Assembly: GCF_025144335.1 (NCBI RefSeq)
Contig: NZ_CP083539.1
Coordinates: 2,481,501-2,545,500 of the forward strand
Origin: Jannaschia sp. W003
GTDB lineage: Bacteria; Pseudomonadota; Alphaproteobacteria; Rhodobacterales; Rhodobacteraceae
Direction of reading: 5' to 3'
Length of the DNA: 64,000 nucleotides
The translations under genes were made by a program, and so were the position numbers. This document shows positions 28,017-39,071 of the stretch, one piece after another; positions within the stretch are counted from its first letter, which is position 1, and each line of letters starts with the position of its first letter. Under the pieces are notes generated by a model. That model had not been told where the DNA came from, made no database searches, and worked only from the letters and a program-made list of their open reading frames with translations.

Positions 28017-28931
28017 TCAGACGTGGGCGAAGCGGTCGTGCTCCAGCCCGGCGCCCGGAAGGATGCGGCATTCCTCGGTCGAGAGCGTGCGGATGCGGTA
28101 GGCCAGCGGGTCGGCGAACAGGGCGTGGAGCAGCTTGTTGGTCATGGCGTGGCCCGCGCGGATGCCCTCGTAGCGGCCGAGGATCGGCGCGCCGGCGAGC
28201 GCGAGGTCGCCCAGGGCGTCGAGCATCTTATGGCGCACCGCCTCGTCGCCGTGGCGCAGGCCGCCGGGGTTGAGGACGCGGTCGCCGTCCACCACCACCG
28301 CGTTGGCCAGCGTGCCGCCGAGCGCCTTGCCGGCGGCGCGCATGGCGTCCACGTCGGCCTGGCGGCAGAAGGTGCGGCTGTCGCACAGCTCGCGCACGAA
28401 GGTGCCGTTCGACAGGCGCAGCACCTTGTGCTGGTGGCCGATGGCGCGGTCCGCGAAGTCGATCGAGAAGTCGATCTCCAGCTCGTCGGCGGGCATGAGC
28501 GCAGCGGAGGCGCCGTTCTCGTGCACGGCCACGCGGCGCAGCACCTCGATGGCGTGGACCGGGGCCGCGAGGCGGCGGACGCCAACGGCGAGGATCGCGC
28601 GCACGAACCCGACCGCAGAGCCGTCGAGGATGGGAACCTCGGGGCCGTCGACCTCGACGATGGCGTTGAGGACGCCGCAGCCCGCGAGGGCGGCCATGAC
28701 GTGCTCCACGGTGGAGACCGAAACGCCGGCCTCGTTCACGAGCAGCGTGCAGAGCGGCGAGCGGACCACCGCGTCGTGGCGCGCGGGGATCATCGTGTTG
28801 CCCGACATGTCGGAGCGGCGGAACCAGATGCCGTGGTGGGCACCCGCGGGATGAATCGACAGACGCGCCGGGCGGCCGGTGTGGAGGCCGGTGCCGGAGA
28901 GATGGATCGGAGCGTTGACCGTGGTCTGCAT
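28017..28931 (-). CDS. lpxC: UDP-3-O-acyl-N-acetylglucosamine deacetylase LpxC
   Basis: Zinc enzyme for the committed step of lipid A synthesis, indicating that this organism makes LPS. The 304-residue product has VEHVMAAL (zinc His77) and HKMLDALGDL (zinc His and Asp), plus HLSGTGLHTGRPA and the late GHAMTNKLLHALFAD. Length is normal. It lies downstream of ftsZ after a 315-bp gap with an apparent terminator, so it probably has its own promoter. Confidence 0.97.
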   Translation of the reverse strand: MQTTVNAPIHLSGTGLHTGRPARLSIHPAGAHHGIWFRRSDMSGNTMIPARHDAVVRSPLCTLLVNEAGVSVSTVEHVMAALAGCGVLNAIVEVDGPEVPILDGSAVGFVRAILAVGVRRLAAPVHAIEVLRRVAVHENGASAALMPADELEIDFSIDFADRAIGHQHKVLRLSNGTFVRELCDSRTFCRQADVDAMRAAGKALGGTLANAVVVDGDRVLNPGGLRHGDEAVRHKMLDALGDLALAGAPILGRYEGIRAGHAMTNKLLHALFADPLAYRIRTLSTEECRILPGAGLEHDRFAHV

Positions 28932-29246
28932 GGTGCTGCCTTCCCGTAGGGTGCGAGCGTCCCGCCGGGTCGCTGCAAGGGTCAGGTAGGCGCAGGGGGC
29001 ATTCCACTCAATTCAACCTCGGTTACGGGTTGAAACGTTGGCGCCCGGCGCTTCGGCCAGATCGCGCGTACGAAGGCGCGACGGCCGATTCCGCCAATGG
29101 ATCAAGGGGTTTGCCGGGCAACACGCGCCGGCGCGTCCCGCCGGACGCCGGTCAATTCGTGAACGCGCGAATGGGCCGAAACGCGAAGCGGCGGCCTCCG
29201 ATCCGGAGGCCGCCGCCGTGCGACGCGAGGGAGAACGCGTCTGCCG
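28932..29246. other. Intergenic region ftsZ-lpxC (315 bp)
   Basis: No credible gene in either strand. It holds a strong hairpin next to ftsZ (29188-29216) and, nearer lpxC, a less GC-rich stretch (about 29005-29040) where the lpxC promoter is likely to lie. No convincing -35/-10 pair, CtrA site (TTAA-N7-TTAA) or LexA box was found. Confidence 0.6.
29188..29216 (-). terminator. Terminator-like hairpin downstream of ftsZ
   Basis: Perfect 13-bp stem (29188-29200 with 29204-29216) and a 3-base loop. On the minus strand it is followed by TTCGCGTTTCGG, a broken T-rich tail. It lies 31 bp beyond the ftsZ stop and would separate ftsZ from lpxC. Confidence 0.6.
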
Positions 29247-30848
29247 TCAGTTCGCCTGGCGGCGCAGGAAGGCGGGGATCTCGATCCGCTCCTCGTCGCC
29301 GTCGCGCGATTCGGGCGCGCGGGGGGCCGGCGCGGCGGGCTGGTGCGCCGCGTGCCCGTGATCGGGCGCGCCGGTCATGCGGTTGATGAGGCTGCCGATG
29401 CCGAAGCGCGCCGGGTCCTGCCCGCGATGGGCGGCCTCGGGCGCTGCCGGGGCGCGGGGCGCGTCGCCGCGCGCCTCGCCCTTCTGCACGGCCGCGCGCA
29501 GGCGGTCCATGGCCTCGGCGGTGGGCACGCCGGCCCGGGGCGCGGCCACGGGGGCCTGCGGCGCGGGCGCGGGCGCCTCGGCAGCCTCGGCCGGGGCGCT
29601 GCGGGGCTCGCGGTCGAAGAAGGACGCCGCGGTGGCTTCCTCCTCGGCGGCGTGCTGGGCCTCCATCGCGTCGAAGAACGAGGCCGGGGCGCCGGCGGCG
29701 GCCGGGGCGACCGCCTCGGGGGCGGTCATCGTGCGGCCGGCCTCGACCATCGGGCGCGGCGCGGCGGGCATCGGCGCGGGGGCCGGCTCGGGCTCCTCGA
29801 CGGCCACCGGGGCGGCGACGGGCGCGGCGGACCCGGCGAGGCGGCGGCGCGGCAGCGGCATCTCGGAGGAGGCCACGGCGTCGATGCCGGTGGCGACCAC
29901 GGACACGCGCATCACGCCTTCCATCGACGGATCGAGCGTGGAGCCGACGATGATGTTGGCGTCCTCGTCGACCTGCTCGCGGATGGCGTTGGCGGCCTCG
30001 TCCATCTCGAAGAGGGTGAGGTCGTAGCCGCCGGTGATGTTGATCAGCACGCCCTGCGCGCCCTTGAGCGACAGCTCGTCGAGCAGCGGGTTGGCGATGG
30101 CCTTCTCGGCGGCCTGCACGGCGCGGTCCTCGCCCTCGGCCTCGCCGGTGCCCATCATGGCCTTGCCCATCTCGTCCATCACCGAGCGCACGTCGGCGAA
30201 GTCGAGGTTGATCATGCCGGGCCGGACCATGAGGTCGGTCACGCCCTTCACGCCCTGGTAGAGCACGTCGTCGGCGAGGCTGAACGCCTCGGTGAAGGTG
30301 GTGCGCTCGTTGGCGAGGCGGAACAGGTTCTGGTTCGGGATGATGATGAGGGTGTCCACGACCTTCTGGAGCGCCTCGACGCCCTCCTCGGCCTGGCGCA
30401 TGCGCTTGGAGCCCTCGAAGGCGAACGGCTTGGTCACGACGCCCACGGTGAGGATGCCCAGCTCGCGGGCGGCCTGGGCGATGATCGGCGCGGCGCCGGT
30501 GCCGGTGCCGCCGCCCATGCCGGCGGTGATGAAGCACATGTGGGCGCCGGCGAGGCGGTCCACGATCTCCTCGATGGTCTCCTCGGCGGCGGAGGCGCCG
30601 ACCGACGGACGGGCGCCCGCGCCGAGGCCCTCGGTCACGCGGACGCCGAGCTGGATGCGCGCGGGCGCCTTGTTCTGCTGCAGGGCCTGGGCATCGGTGT
30701 TCGCGCAGACGAACTCGACCCCCTCCAGGTCCTTCTCGATCATGTTGTTGACCGCGTTCCCGCCGGCGCCGCCGACGCCGAAGACCGTGATGCGCGGACG
30801 CAAGTCGTGCTCGGGCGCGCCGCCCGGCATGGAGAGGTTCAATGTCAT
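29247..30848 (-). CDS. ftsZ: Cell division protein FtsZ
   Basis: Tubulin-like GTPase forming the Z ring. The 533-residue protein has the nucleotide-binding [12 protein letters not shown] (22-33) and the tubulin signature GGGTGTG (112-118), a T7 loop with [11 protein letters not shown], a long alanine/proline/glutamate-rich disordered linker (about 335-510), and the C-terminal peptide [14 protein letters not shown] that binds FtsA and other partners. The ATG at 30848 gives the usual short N-terminus. Longer than E. coli FtsZ because of the linker, as in other alphaproteobacteria. Confidence 0.98.
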   Translation of the reverse strand: MTLNLSMPGGAPEHDLRPRITVFGVGGAGGNAVNNMIEKDLEGVEFVCANTDAQALQQNKAPARIQLGVRVTEGLGAGARPSVGASAAEETIEEIVDRLAGAHMCFITAGMGGGTGTGAAPIIAQAARELGILTVGVVTKPFAFEGSKRMRQAEEGVEALQKVVDTLIIIPNQNLFRLANERTTFTEAFSLADDVLYQGVKGVTDLMVRPGMINLDFADVRSVMDEMGKAMMGTGEAEGEDRAVQAAEKAIANPLLDELSLKGAQGVLINITGGYDLTLFEMDEAANAIREQVDEDANIIVGSTLDPSMEGVMRVSVVATGIDAVASSEMPLPRRRLAGSAAPVAAPVAVEEPEPAPAPMPAAPRPMVEAGRTMTAPEAVAPAAAGAPASFFDAMEAQHAAEEEATAASFFDREPRSAPAEAAEAPAPAPQAPVAAPRAGVPTAEAMDRLRAAVQKGEARGDAPRAPAAPEAAHRGQDPARFGIGSLINRMTGAPDHGHAAHQPAAPAPRAPESRDGDEERIEIPAFLRRQAN

Positions 30849-30985
30849 CGCTCGATCCACCTGTGTTGTCCCGGACACCGCCTAGCGTCCAACTGCCTAA
30901 CCGCTTTTCCGCGTTGTTATCCCCAGACCGTAACCCGCCTAAGGCGGCGCGTCACCCCGGAACGAATCGCTGTGTTGCGAAAACC

Positions 30986-32314
30986 TCACCAGTTGTCGCG
31001 AAACCACCGCACTGCGCGGCGAAGACTCCGGTGGGAGTGGCGTGCGGGTTGCGCGTCGAAGTCCCAGAACTCGTCCTGCGGCTCGGCGCCCTGCATGCAA
31101 AGGCCCACGGCGGCGGCGAAGGCCGGCCCCTTGGCGGCCTCGGGCAGGCCCTGGACCCGCAGCGGGCGGCCGAGGCGCACCTGGTTGCCGAAGATGCGCG
31201 CGGCCAGCCCGTCGAGCCCGGGCAGCTGACTCGCCCCCCCGGTGAGCACGATGCGCTGGCCGGGCAGCGATCCGAAGCCCGCGCGGTCGAGCCGCATGCG
31301 CGCCTCCTCGAGGATCTCCTCGACCCGGGGGCGGATGATGCCGATCAGCTCCGTGCGGGTGACCGAGCGACGGTCGTGGTGCCAGTCGCCGGTCTCGGCC
31401 TCCAGAGGGATGACCTCGCGATCATCCACGCCGGTCGCGTGGACCCCGCCGAAGCGGCACTTGATGCTCTCGGCCATCTCGCGCGGCACGCGCAGGCCCT
31501 GGCTGATGTCGGAGGTGACGTGCTCGCCGCCCATGCGGACGGTGTCCGCATAGACCATGTGGCGACGGCAGAAGATCGACACGCCGGTGGTGCCCCCGCC
31601 GAGGTCGATGCAGGCGGCGCCCAGTTCCTTCTCGTCCTCGACCAGCGCCGAGGTCGCGGCCGCATACGGCGCGGAGGCGAGGCCCGCGACCTCCAGGTCG
31701 CAGCGGTGCAGGCAGGTCAGGAGGTTCTCGATCGCGTGGTCGTCGACCGACAGCAGGTGCATGTCGGCGCGGAGCATCTCGCCGGTCTGGCCGCGCGGAT
31801 CGCGCAGGGTGGTGCGGTGGTCGAGGCCGAAGTTCACGGGCTGCGCGTGGAGCACCTCGCGGCCCGGTCCGAGGTCAGGCGTGTCGATCGAGGCGAGCAC
31901 GCGGCCCACGTCGTGAACCGTGCAAGGCCCATGCTCCAGCATCACCTCGCCCGACAGACCGTAGGAGCCGGGGCGTCCGCCCGAGAAGCAGGCGATCACG
32001 TGATCCACGCGCACGCCGGCCATCTTCTGCGCGCCCTGCACCGCGGTGCGGATGGCGCGCTCGGTCTCGGGCATGGAGTCGACCTCGCCCATGGCGACCC
32101 CGCGCGAGCGGGTGGTGGTGGCGCCGATCACGCGGAAGTTCGACTGCCCCGCCATGTGACCCACGCCCTCGCCCTGGGGCGTGTTCTCCTCGAAGCGCAG
32201 CACGAGGCAGGCGGTCTTGTAGGTGCCGACGTCGAGGATGGCGATCACGCCTCGCTGCAGTGCGGCCATGCGCTTGCGCCGCATGGCGCGCTGGGCATGG
32301 TACAGTCGGCTCAT
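30986..32314 (-). CDS. ftsA: Cell division protein FtsA
   Basis: Actin-like protein tethering FtsZ to the membrane. The 442-residue product has the phosphate-1 loop AILDVGTYKTACLVLR, the 1C domain, CIDLGGGTTGVSIF (phosphate 2) and IVLTGGASQLPGL, and ends in a basic/aromatic amphipathic stretch HRSLRRAVRWFRDNW suited to membrane binding. Its ATG overlaps the ftsQ stop (ATGA, 32311-32314). A 137-bp gap separates it from ftsZ, enough for an additional ftsZ promoter. Confidence 0.97.
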   Translation of the reverse strand: MSRLYHAQRAMRRKRMAALQRGVIAILDVGTYKTACLVLRFEENTPQGEGVGHMAGQSNFRVIGATTTRSRGVAMGEVDSMPETERAIRTAVQGAQKMAGVRVDHVIACFSGGRPGSYGLSGEVMLEHGPCTVHDVGRVLASIDTPDLGPGREVLHAQPVNFGLDHRTTLRDPRGQTGEMLRADMHLLSVDDHAIENLLTCLHRCDLEVAGLASAPYAAATSALVEDEKELGAACIDLGGGTTGVSIFCRRHMVYADTVRMGGEHVTSDISQGLRVPREMAESIKCRFGGVHATGVDDREVIPLEAETGDWHHDRRSVTRTELIGIIRPRVEEILEEARMRLDRAGFGSLPGQRIVLTGGASQLPGLDGLAARIFGNQVRLGRPLRVQGLPEAAKGPAFAAAVGLCMQGAEPQDEFWDFDAQPARHSHRSLRRAVRWFRDNW

Positions 32315-33201
32315 TCCTGATCTCCCTCGGTGTCGTAGCTCAGGCGCTCCAGCTCCTGGAGGCGCACGAGTTCGGTGCGTGCGGCGGCCGAGAGCCGCAG
32401 CGTGGGGCGGTGGCGCAGGCGCAGGTCCAGCGCGGCGACGTCGCGGCCGAGCACGTCCTTCGCGGCGTGCATGGCCAGCGCCCGGTCCAGCGCCTCGGCG
32501 GGCGCGGCCTCGGGCAGGAGGATGCGCTGCCCGCCGGTCATCTTGACGTCCCAGCGGCGCCCGCCGACGCGCACCAGCCCGACGAAGCGGTCCTGCACCG
32601 GGCGGGCCGCCTCGATCAGCGCCAGGGCCTCGGGCACGTGGTCGCCCGCGCCCTCGCCCGCGATGAGGGGCAGCGCGCCGGCCGAGGAGACGTCCTCGAG
32701 CGTGGCGACGCGCGTTCCGGTGGCGTCGAGCACGTCAACGCCCTGCTCCGTGATCCAGGCGACGGCAGGCGTGCGCTCGGTGACGCGCAGCAGCAGCACC
32801 CCGCCCGCCCGCACCCGCACCTCGGCCTGTCGCACCGGGTCGAGCTGCTCGAGCGCGGCGCGCACCTGGGCGGTGTCGATCTTCCACTGGCTCAGGGGCA
32901 GCTCGATGGGCAGCGCCTCGCCGATGTCCGCCTGGAGCTGCTCGGAGGCGCCCTCGATCCGCAGGAGCCCGACCATGAACTCGGGCCGGTCCTGCACGGC
33001 GTTCACGGCGTCGGTCCAGCCCTGGGCGATGGCCTCGATGCGGGTCTCGTCGTTCACGTACCATGTGAACAGGAAGACGAAGCCGAACGACGGGATGCCG
33101 GTACGGATCAGCGCGCGGAACAGCGGCGTGAGCCAGAGCCGCTCCAGCCGGTAGGACCATTTCGACGGCGCCGGATCGCCCGCGCCCCTCACCCGTGCCA
33201 T
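32311..33201 (-). CDS. ftsQ: Cell division protein FtsQ
   Basis: Bitopic divisome protein linking cytoplasmic and periplasmic parts. The 296-residue protein has a basic N-terminus, one membrane helix ([14 protein letters not shown], about 36-49), a POTRA domain ([11 protein letters not shown]...[16 protein letters not shown]) and the FtsQ beta domain with [20 protein letters not shown]. The ATG at 33201 overlaps the ddl end by 13 bp and the TGA overlaps ftsA by 4 bp. Confidence 0.94.
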   Translation of the reverse strand: MARVRGAGDPAPSKWSYRLERLWLTPLFRALIRTGIPSFGFVFLFTWYVNDETRIEAIAQGWTDAVNAVQDRPEFMVGLLRIEGASEQLQADIGEALPIELPLSQWKIDTAQVRAALEQLDPVRQAEVRVRAGGVLLLRVTERTPAVAWITEQGVDVLDATGTRVATLEDVSSAGALPLIAGEGAGDHVPEALALIEAARPVQDRFVGLVRVGGRRWDVKMTGGQRILLPEAAPAEALDRALAMHAAKDVLGRDVAALDLRLRHRPTLRLSAAARTELVRLQELERLSYDTEGDQE

Positions 33202-34094
33202 GCGTCCTCCACCAGCATCCGGCAGAGCGCGCCGAAGGAGATGCCGGCCTCGGCGGCCTGCTCGGGGGTCAGCGAGGTCGGCGTCATGCCGGGCTGGGTG
33301 TTGGTCTCCAGGATCACGAGGCCCGCGCCGCCCTCGTCCCAGCGGAAGTCGGTGCGGCTGACGGAGCGGCAGCCCAGCGCGGCATGGGCGCGCAGCGCGA
33401 AGTCGCGGCAGGCCTCGGCCACGTCCGCGGGGATCTCGGCCGGGATCACGTGACGCGAGCCGCCCTCGGCGTACTTCGCCTCGTAGTCGTACCAGCCGTC
33501 GGTGACGATCTCGGTCACCGCTAGGGCGCGGTCGCGCAGCACGGTGCAGGTCAGCTCGCGGCCCGCGACGTAGGCCTCCACCATCACGCTGTCCGGCATG
33601 GTGTCGGCCAGCGCGGGCGGCCTGTTCGCACCCTCGGCGACGATGTAGATGCCCACCGAGGAGCCCTCGTCGTTGGGCTTGACCACGTAGGGCGGCGGCA
33701 GCACGTGGCGCGCCTGCGCCTCCGCGCGGGGGACGATCACGCTCCGGGCGACCGGCAGTCCGGCCGCGGCCAGCACGTCCTTGGTGCGGGTCTTGTCCAT
33801 GGCCAGCGCAGAGGCCAGCACGCCGGAATGGGTGTAGCGCAGGCCCATCCAGTCCAGCAGGCCCTGCACCGTGCCGTCCTCGCCCCAGCGGCCGTGGAGC
33901 GCGTTGAAGCACACGTCGGGACGCAGCTCGGCGAGGCGCGCGGCGAGGTCCCGGTCCGCATCGACCTCGGTGACGCGGAAGCCCTCGCCGCGCAGCGCCG
34001 AAGCGCAGCCGCGTCCCGTCGACAGCGACACCTCGCGCTCCGACGACCAGCCGCCCATGAGGACGACGATATGCTGGGGGGATTCGCCCGCCAT
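33189..34094 (-). CDS. ddl: D-alanine--D-alanine ligase
   Basis: ATP-grasp ligase making the D-Ala-D-Ala terminus of the peptidoglycan stem. Seen: [61 protein letters not shown] and [20 protein letters not shown]. Length 301 is typical of DdlB. It follows murB after a 72-bp gap and overlaps ftsQ, as in many dcw clusters. Confidence 0.97.
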   Translation of the reverse strand: MAGESPQHIVVLMGGWSSEREVSLSTGRGCASALRGEGFRVTEVDADRDLAARLAELRPDVCFNALHGRWGEDGTVQGLLDWMGLRYTHSGVLASALAMDKTRTKDVLAAAGLPVARSVIVPRAEAQARHVLPPPYVVKPNDEGSSVGIYIVAEGANRPPALADTMPDSVMVEAYVAGRELTCTVLRDRALAVTEIVTDGWYDYEAKYAEGGSRHVIPAEIPADVAEACRDFALRAHAALGCRSVSRTDFRWDEGGAGLVILETNTQPGMTPTSLTPEQAAEAGISFGALCRMLVEDAWHG

Positions 34095-34166
34095 GCCCGT
34101 TCTACCGCCTCTGCCCGGAGCCTTCGTGGGCCCCTTGTCACCTGCCCGCGGTCTCTGCTGGACCGC

Positions 34167-35090
34167 CTAGGGCTTTGCGGGTTCTCCGACCCGTCTGATT
34201 TCCCACTCTAGGCGTATTCCCGCCTTGTGGAAAACCCTTTTCCGGACCTCTTCCCCCAACGTCTCGAGGTCCGATGCCGTGGCGCCACCATCGTTGACGA
34301 GGAAGTTGGGGTGCTTCTCGCTCATCACCGCGCCGCCGTGGCGGGCGCCGCGCATGCCGGCGTCGTCGATCACCTTCCACGCCTTGAGATCGTGCACGTC
34401 GTCGGCCCGGCCCGTGGAGCTGTGGCCCGCCGGGTTGCGGAACGTCGAGCCGGCGCTGCGCTCCTTCGTGGGCTGCGAGGCGTCGCGCCGGGCGAGCTGC
34501 TCCTGCATGCGCCGCTCCAGAGCCTCCGGGTCGTCCTCGGGCGGGCGGAACGTGGCTCGCGTGATCACGCAGCCGTCGGGCAGCGCGGAGGACCGGTAGC
34601 GCAGATCCAGATCGGCGGCGGGGATCGTCACCGCGGCGCCCGCCCGCATGACGGCCTCCACCTCGACCAGCACGTCAGAGACGTAGGCGCCGTAGCATCC
34701 CGCGTTCATCCGCACCGCGCCGCCGATCGAGCCGGGGATGGTGCGCAGGAAGGTCAGGTCGCGGCCCACGCCCGCGCAGCGGCGCGCCACATGGGCGTCG
34801 AGCGCGGCGGCGCCGGCGTGGACGAGGCCGTCGTCGATGGCGATTTCGTTGAAGCCGCGGCCCAGCCGGATCACCACGGCGCGGATGCCGCCGTCGCGCA
34901 CGATGAGGTTCGAGCCGACGCCCATGGGGAAGACGTCCACCTCCGGGGGCAGCGCGGCGAGGAAGTCCTGGAGGTCGGCGCGGTCCGCCGGCTGGAACAG
35001 CGCGTCGGCCGGCCCGCCCACGCGCAGCCAGGTCAGCGACGCCAGATCGCGCCCCTCGGTCAGGGTGCCGCGCACCTCGGGGTAGGTCAT
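34167..35090 (-). CDS. murB: UDP-N-acetylenolpyruvoylglucosamine reductase MurB
   Basis: FAD enzyme reducing UDP-GlcNAc-enolpyruvate to UDP-MurNAc. The 307-residue product has [26 protein letters not shown] (FAD site), [17 protein letters not shown], the catalytic serine region [12 protein letters not shown], and the catalytic glutamate near EKHPNFLVN. The ATG at 35090 overlaps the DUF2484 stop (ATGA). The frame is open upstream, but that part is shared with DUF2484 in another frame. Confidence 0.97.
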   Translation of the reverse strand: MTYPEVRGTLTEGRDLASLTWLRVGGPADALFQPADRADLQDFLAALPPEVDVFPMGVGSNLIVRDGGIRAVVIRLGRGFNEIAIDDGLVHAGAAALDAHVARRCAGVGRDLTFLRTIPGSIGGAVRMNAGCYGAYVSDVLVEVEAVMRAGAAVTIPAADLDLRYRSSALPDGCVITRATFRPPEDDPEALERRMQEQLARRDASQPTKERSAGSTFRNPAGHSSTGRADDVHDLKAWKVIDDAGMRGARHGGAVMSEKHPNFLVNDGGATASDLETLGEEVRKRVFHKAGIRLEWEIRRVGEPAKP

Positions 35091-35329
35091 CCGATGATCC
35101 TCCGCCTGAGCCAGCGCAGCCCGTAGCGCAGCGGCCAGCGCAGCACCAGAGCGGCGACGGCGAGGCCGGCGAGCGCCCCGCCCGCCCCCGCCTCGGCGCC
35201 GAGCCATGCGATCAGCGGCACGAGCAGCGCGACGAGGCCGTAGGCCGCGGGCCAGGACTGCCGCGCGGTCAGAACCGACTGCAGCACCCAGGCCAGCACG
35301 ACCCAGAGGCAGAGCGCGGCGAGGGCCAC
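35087..35329 (-). CDS. DUF2484 small membrane protein
   Basis: An 80-residue protein almost entirely hydrophobic: about three membrane segments ([47 protein letters not shown]) and a basic C-terminus [13 protein letters not shown]. It lies between murC (10-bp gap) and murB (4-bp overlap), the position where DUF2484 genes are found in Rhodobacteraceae. Function unknown; location suggests a link to cell-wall synthesis or division at the membrane. Confidence 0.88.
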   Translation of the reverse strand: MALAALCLWVVLAWVLQSVLTARQSWPAAYGLVALLVPLIAWLGAEAGAGGALAGLAVAALVLRWPLRYGLRWLRRRIIG

Positions 35330-35339
35330 GGGCGGCCGC

Positions 35340-36749
35340 TCAGGCGGCGACCCTGGCGAGCCGATCGGCCAAGCCGGTGGCCCAGGCCGAGATGGTGCCG
35401 GCGCCGAGGCAGATCACGATGTCGCCGGGGCGCGCCTGCTCGCGCACGAGGCGCTCGAGGTCGTCCTCGCCGTCGACCGCGCGGGCGTGGCGGTGACCGG
35501 TTCCGATCAGCCCGGCGACGAGGCTCGCCTGGTCGGCGCCCTCGATGGGCTCCTCGCCTGCCGCGTAGACCGGGGCGATGCCCACCACGTCGGCCTCCGC
35601 GAAGCAGCCGCAGAAGTCGTCGAAGAGGGTGGAGAGGCGCGAGTAGCGGTGCGGCTGGTGCACCGCGATCACCCGGCCCCCGTCGCCGATGGCCTGCCGC
35701 GCGGCCTTCAGCACGGCGGCGATCTCCACCGGATGGTGGCCGTAGTCGTCGATGATCGGCACGCCGCGCCATTCGCCCACGCGGGTGAAGCGCCGCCCCA
35801 CCCCGCCGAAGCTCGCCAGCCCCTCGCGGATCACGTCGCGCGCCACGCCCAGCTCGCGCGCCACGGCCACGGCGGCCAGCGCGTTCGAGACGTTGTGGTC
35901 GCCCGGCATAGGCAGCGAGCAGCCCTCGATCACCGCGTCCTCGGCCTGCAGCGCTATGTCGAACCGCGCGATGCCCGCCTCGTAGTGCAGGTTCACGGCG
36001 CGGATGTCGGCCTGGGCATTGAACCCGTAGGTCACGACCCGGCGGTCCGAGACGCGGCGCACGAGGGCGCGGACCTCGGCGTGGTCGGTGCACAGCACGG
36101 CCAGGCCGTAGAACGGAATGTTCGACACGAAGTCAGTGAAGCCCCGGCGCAGGTTCTCGATGTCGCCCCAGTGCTCCATGTGCTCGGGGTCGATGTTGGT
36201 GACGATGGCGATGGTGGCCGGCAGGCGGTTGAAGGTGCCGTCGGACTCGTCGGCCTCGACCACCATCCACTCGCCCCCGCCCTCGCGGGCGTTGGACCCG
36301 TAGGCGTGGATGATGCCGCCGTTGATGACCGTGGGATCGAGCTTGCCCGCGTCGAGCAGCGCCGAGACCATCGTCGTGGTGGTGGTTTTGCCGTGGGTGC
36401 CGGCCACGGCGACGTTGGACTTCAGGCGCATCAGCTCGGCCAGCATCTCGGCGCGGCGCACCACGGGCAGGCCGCGGGCGCGCGCCGCGTCCAGCTCCGG
36501 GTTGCCGGGCTTGATCGCCGAGGAGATCACCACGACCTCGGCGCCGTCGAGGTTGGCAGCGTCCTGGCCGATGAACACCCGCGCCCCCTTCTCGCCGAGG
36601 CGGTCGGTTATCTTGGAGCGCTTCAGGTCCGAACCCTGCACGGCGAAGCCCTGCCCGAGCAGCACCTCGGCGATGCCCGACATTCCGATGCCGCCGATGC
36701 CCACGAAGTGGATCGGGCCGGTCTGGCTGGGAAGCTTGGTTCGGTTCAT
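35340..36749 (-). CDS. murC: UDP-N-acetylmuramate--L-alanine ligase MurC
   Basis: Adds L-Ala to UDP-MurNAc. The 469-residue product has the UDP-binding [16 protein letters not shown], the ATP loop [11 protein letters not shown] (116-126), [11 protein letters not shown], the MurC-type [11 protein letters not shown] and [14 protein letters not shown], and HQPHRYSRL. Its ATG overlaps the murG stop by 4 bp (36746-36749). Confidence 0.98.
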   Translation of the reverse strand: MNRTKLPSQTGPIHFVGIGGIGMSGIAEVLLGQGFAVQGSDLKRSKITDRLGEKGARVFIGQDAANLDGAEVVVISSAIKPGNPELDAARARGLPVVRRAEMLAELMRLKSNVAVAGTHGKTTTTTMVSALLDAGKLDPTVINGGIIHAYGSNAREGGGEWMVVEADESDGTFNRLPATIAIVTNIDPEHMEHWGDIENLRRGFTDFVSNIPFYGLAVLCTDHAEVRALVRRVSDRRVVTYGFNAQADIRAVNLHYEAGIARFDIALQAEDAVIEGCSLPMPGDHNVSNALAAVAVARELGVARDVIREGLASFGGVGRRFTRVGEWRGVPIIDDYGHHPVEIAAVLKAARQAIGDGGRVIAVHQPHRYSRLSTLFDDFCGCFAEADVVGIAPVYAAGEEPIEGADQASLVAGLIGTGHRHARAVDGEDDLERLVREQARPGDIVICLGAGTISAWATGLADRLARVAA

Positions 36750-37834
36750 GATCTCTCCGCCAGTTGCTCGCACAAATCCGCCAAGCGCCCTACCGCATCG
36801 ACCACCGCGACGGAATGGGCGGCGCGCGCCATGCGCGAGGCGCCGTCGCCGTCGGCGAGGATCAGCCCGACCTGCTCCGCCAGGATGGCGGGCGTCATCC
36901 GCCGCTCGGGCACCAGGATCGCCGCCCCCGCCTCCACCAGCGCGCGGGCGTTGGCGGTCTGCTCGTCGCGGATCGCGGCGGCCAGGGGCACGAGGATCGA
37001 GGGGCGCCCGATCATCGCGAGGTCGGCCACCGTGGAGGCGCCCGAGCGCGCGATCACGAGCTGCGCGTCGGCCATGCGGCGCGGCATGTCGTCGAAGAAC
37101 TCCACCACCTCGGCGCGCATCCCGATCTCGGCGTAGGCGGTCTCGACGCGCGCGACGTCCTCGGGGCGGGCCTGGTGGGCGACGCGCAGGTTGCGCCGCG
37201 TCTCGTCGGGCAGGAGGCGCATCGCCTCGGGCACGACGTCCGAGAGGATGCGCGCGCCCTGGCTGCCGCCGGTCACGAGCACCGTCATGGGAAGGTCGCC
37301 GGGCGCGATGTAGGGCGCGTTCTCGCGCGCCCGAATCGCGCTGCGCACCGGGTTGCCGACGTGCAGCCCCTCCACGCCCTCCGGCAGCGCCGTGGGCCAC
37401 GTGCCGCAGGCCACGACGTCGACGCGCCGGGCAAAGACCTGGTTGACCCGGCCCAGCACGCCGTTCTGCTCGTGGATCAGGGTGGGCAGCTTCAGCAGCG
37501 CGGCGGCCGCTAGCGCCGGGATCGAGGGGTAGCCGCCGAAGCCTGCCACCACGTCGGGCCGGTCGCCGCGGAAGCTGCGCATGGCCCGCCACGTGCCGCT
37601 CGCGAGGCGCAGGGGCACCGCCGCCTTCGCCGCCATCCCGCCCCGCGCGAAGGTGGCCGCGGGCACGACCTCGACCGGCACGTCGTCGGGAAAGCCCCGG
37701 CTGTAGCGCGCGCCGCGCTCGTCGGTCGACAGGGTCACGCGCCAGCCGCGATCGAGCATCTCCTCGGCGAGGCTCTGGGCGGGGAACATGTGCCCGCCGG
37801 TGCCGCCCGCGGCGATGACGAGGTGCCGGCTCAT
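36746..37834 (-). CDS. murG: Lipid II synthase MurG
   Basis: Membrane-associated GT28 transferase adding GlcNAc to lipid I. The 362-residue product has [10 protein letters not shown] (10-19), [37 protein letters not shown] and [20 protein letters not shown], all MurG motifs. It overlaps ftsW upstream and murC downstream by 4 bp each (ATGA), a fully coupled arrangement. Confidence 0.98.
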   Translation of the reverse strand: MSRHLVIAAGGTGGHMFPAQSLAEEMLDRGWRVTLSTDERGARYSRGFPDDVPVEVVPAATFARGGMAAKAAVPLRLASGTWRAMRSFRGDRPDVVAGFGGYPSIPALAAAALLKLPTLIHEQNGVLGRVNQVFARRVDVVACGTWPTALPEGVEGLHVGNPVRSAIRARENAPYIAPGDLPMTVLVTGGSQGARILSDVVPEAMRLLPDETRRNLRVAHQARPEDVARVETAYAEIGMRAEVVEFFDDMPRRMADAQLVIARSGASTVADLAMIGRPSILVPLAAAIRDEQTANARALVEAGAAILVPERRMTPAILAEQVGLILADGDGASRMARAAHSVAVVDAVGRLADLCEQLAERS

Positions 37835-38997
37835 CGCGAGCTGCTCAGCAGCACGTCGCCGATCTCGTTTTGCGGCCGAAGGCGCGTGAAGCACAGCAGC
37901 ATCCCCGCCAGACCCCCCATCGCGATCAGCGACGAGCCCCCGTAGGAGACGAAGGGCAGCGTCATGCCCTTGGCGGGCAGGAGGCGCACCGCCACCCCGA
38001 GGTTGATGAAGGCCTGCGCGGCGATCAGCACCGTGAGCCCCGTTCCCGCCAGCCGGGCGAACATGTCGCGCTCGCGCGTCAGGCGCATCAGCGAGCGCAG
38101 CGTGATCGTCGCGAAGAGCGCGGTGACGAACAGCACCATCAGCAGGCCGTACTCCTCGGCGGCGACGGCGATGATGAAGTCGGTGTGGGCATCGGGCAGG
38201 GTCCACTTCACGGTGCCCTCGTTCACGCCCGCGCCGAAGAAGCCCCCCTCGCGGATGGCGTTGGTCGCGTAGCCCATCTGCGTGCGCGGATCGATCTCCG
38301 GGTCGAGGAAGCCGTCGATGCGGCGGGCGAAGTGCTCGGAGTTGTGGTAGCTCACGATGCCGGCCAGCCCGACGAACACGATCACGGCGGTGATCAGCAC
38401 GATCGGCGCGCCGGCCACGAAGTAGACGGCGGACCAGGCGATCACGTGAAGCATCGCCTGCCCGAAGTCGGGCTGCGCGGCGAGGAAGGCCAGGATCACG
38501 AGGGTGATGCAGGCGGAGATGGTCTTGCCCGGCGGGCCTCCCGGCACGTGGGAGGCGGCCATGAGCCACGCGGTCACCACCACGAAGCAGGGCTTGAGGA
38601 ACTCCGAGGGCTGCACGCTCGCGAAGCCGAACGAGAACCAGCGCACCGCGCCCTTGCCGAAGTCGGTGCCCGCGACGGGCAGCAGCATCACCGCGGCAAG
38701 CGTAATCGCGAAGGCGACCACGGCGAGGCGCCGGACCACCGAGGGGCGCATCATCGAGGTCACCAGCATCACCGCGAAGGCCATGACGCCGAACACGATC
38801 TGTCGCTCCACGTAGTGGAACTGCGGCAGGCCGTTGCGCTCGGCCAGCGGCACGCTCGCGGCCAGCCCCAGCAGGATGCCCACGGCGAACAGCGCCACGA
38901 GGCACCCCAGCACCACCTTGTCCACGGTGCGCCACCAGCGCGAGAGGATGGCCTCGCCCGGCAGGGCCACGACGGTCCCGTGCGCGATCTCTGTCAT
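37831..38997 (-). CDS. ftsW: Peptidoglycan glycosyltransferase FtsW
   Basis: SEDS-family polymerase of septal peptidoglycan, 388 residues with about ten membrane helices. Seen: [34 protein letters not shown], the large periplasmic loop with [19 protein letters not shown] and [21 protein letters not shown], and [13 protein letters not shown]. It is the first gene of the continuous run down to ftsZ. Upstream is chrA rather than the murD/mraY genes usual in this cluster. Confidence 0.96.
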   Translation of the reverse strand: MTEIAHGTVVALPGEAILSRWWRTVDKVVLGCLVALFAVGILLGLAASVPLAERNGLPQFHYVERQIVFGVMAFAVMLVTSMMRPSVVRRLAVVAFAITLAAVMLLPVAGTDFGKGAVRWFSFGFASVQPSEFLKPCFVVVTAWLMAASHVPGGPPGKTISACITLVILAFLAAQPDFGQAMLHVIAWSAVYFVAGAPIVLITAVIVFVGLAGIVSYHNSEHFARRIDGFLDPEIDPRTQMGYATNAIREGGFFGAGVNEGTVKWTLPDAHTDFIIAVAAEEYGLLMVLFVTALFATITLRSLMRLTRERDMFARLAGTGLTVLIAAQAFINLGVAVRLLPAKGMTLPFVSYGGSSLIAMGGLAGMLLCFTRLRPQNEIGDVLLSSSR

Positions 38998-39071
38998 TGA
39001 ACTGCCCGCATCTGCCCGCCCGGGTTGTCCCGGGTCTGTCCCCCGAGTGTAGCGGATGGCGATTCGCCCCG

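Noticed and set aside
28932-29246. Small open frames in the ftsZ-lpxC gap
   Set aside because: No ribosome site, no domain, composition like random high-GC sequence, and a terminator hairpin lies inside the region.
30849-30985. Short dyad CCGCC-TTA-GGCGG in the ftsA-ftsZ gap as a terminator
   Set aside because: The stem is only 5 bp and no T-run follows; insufficient for a terminator call.
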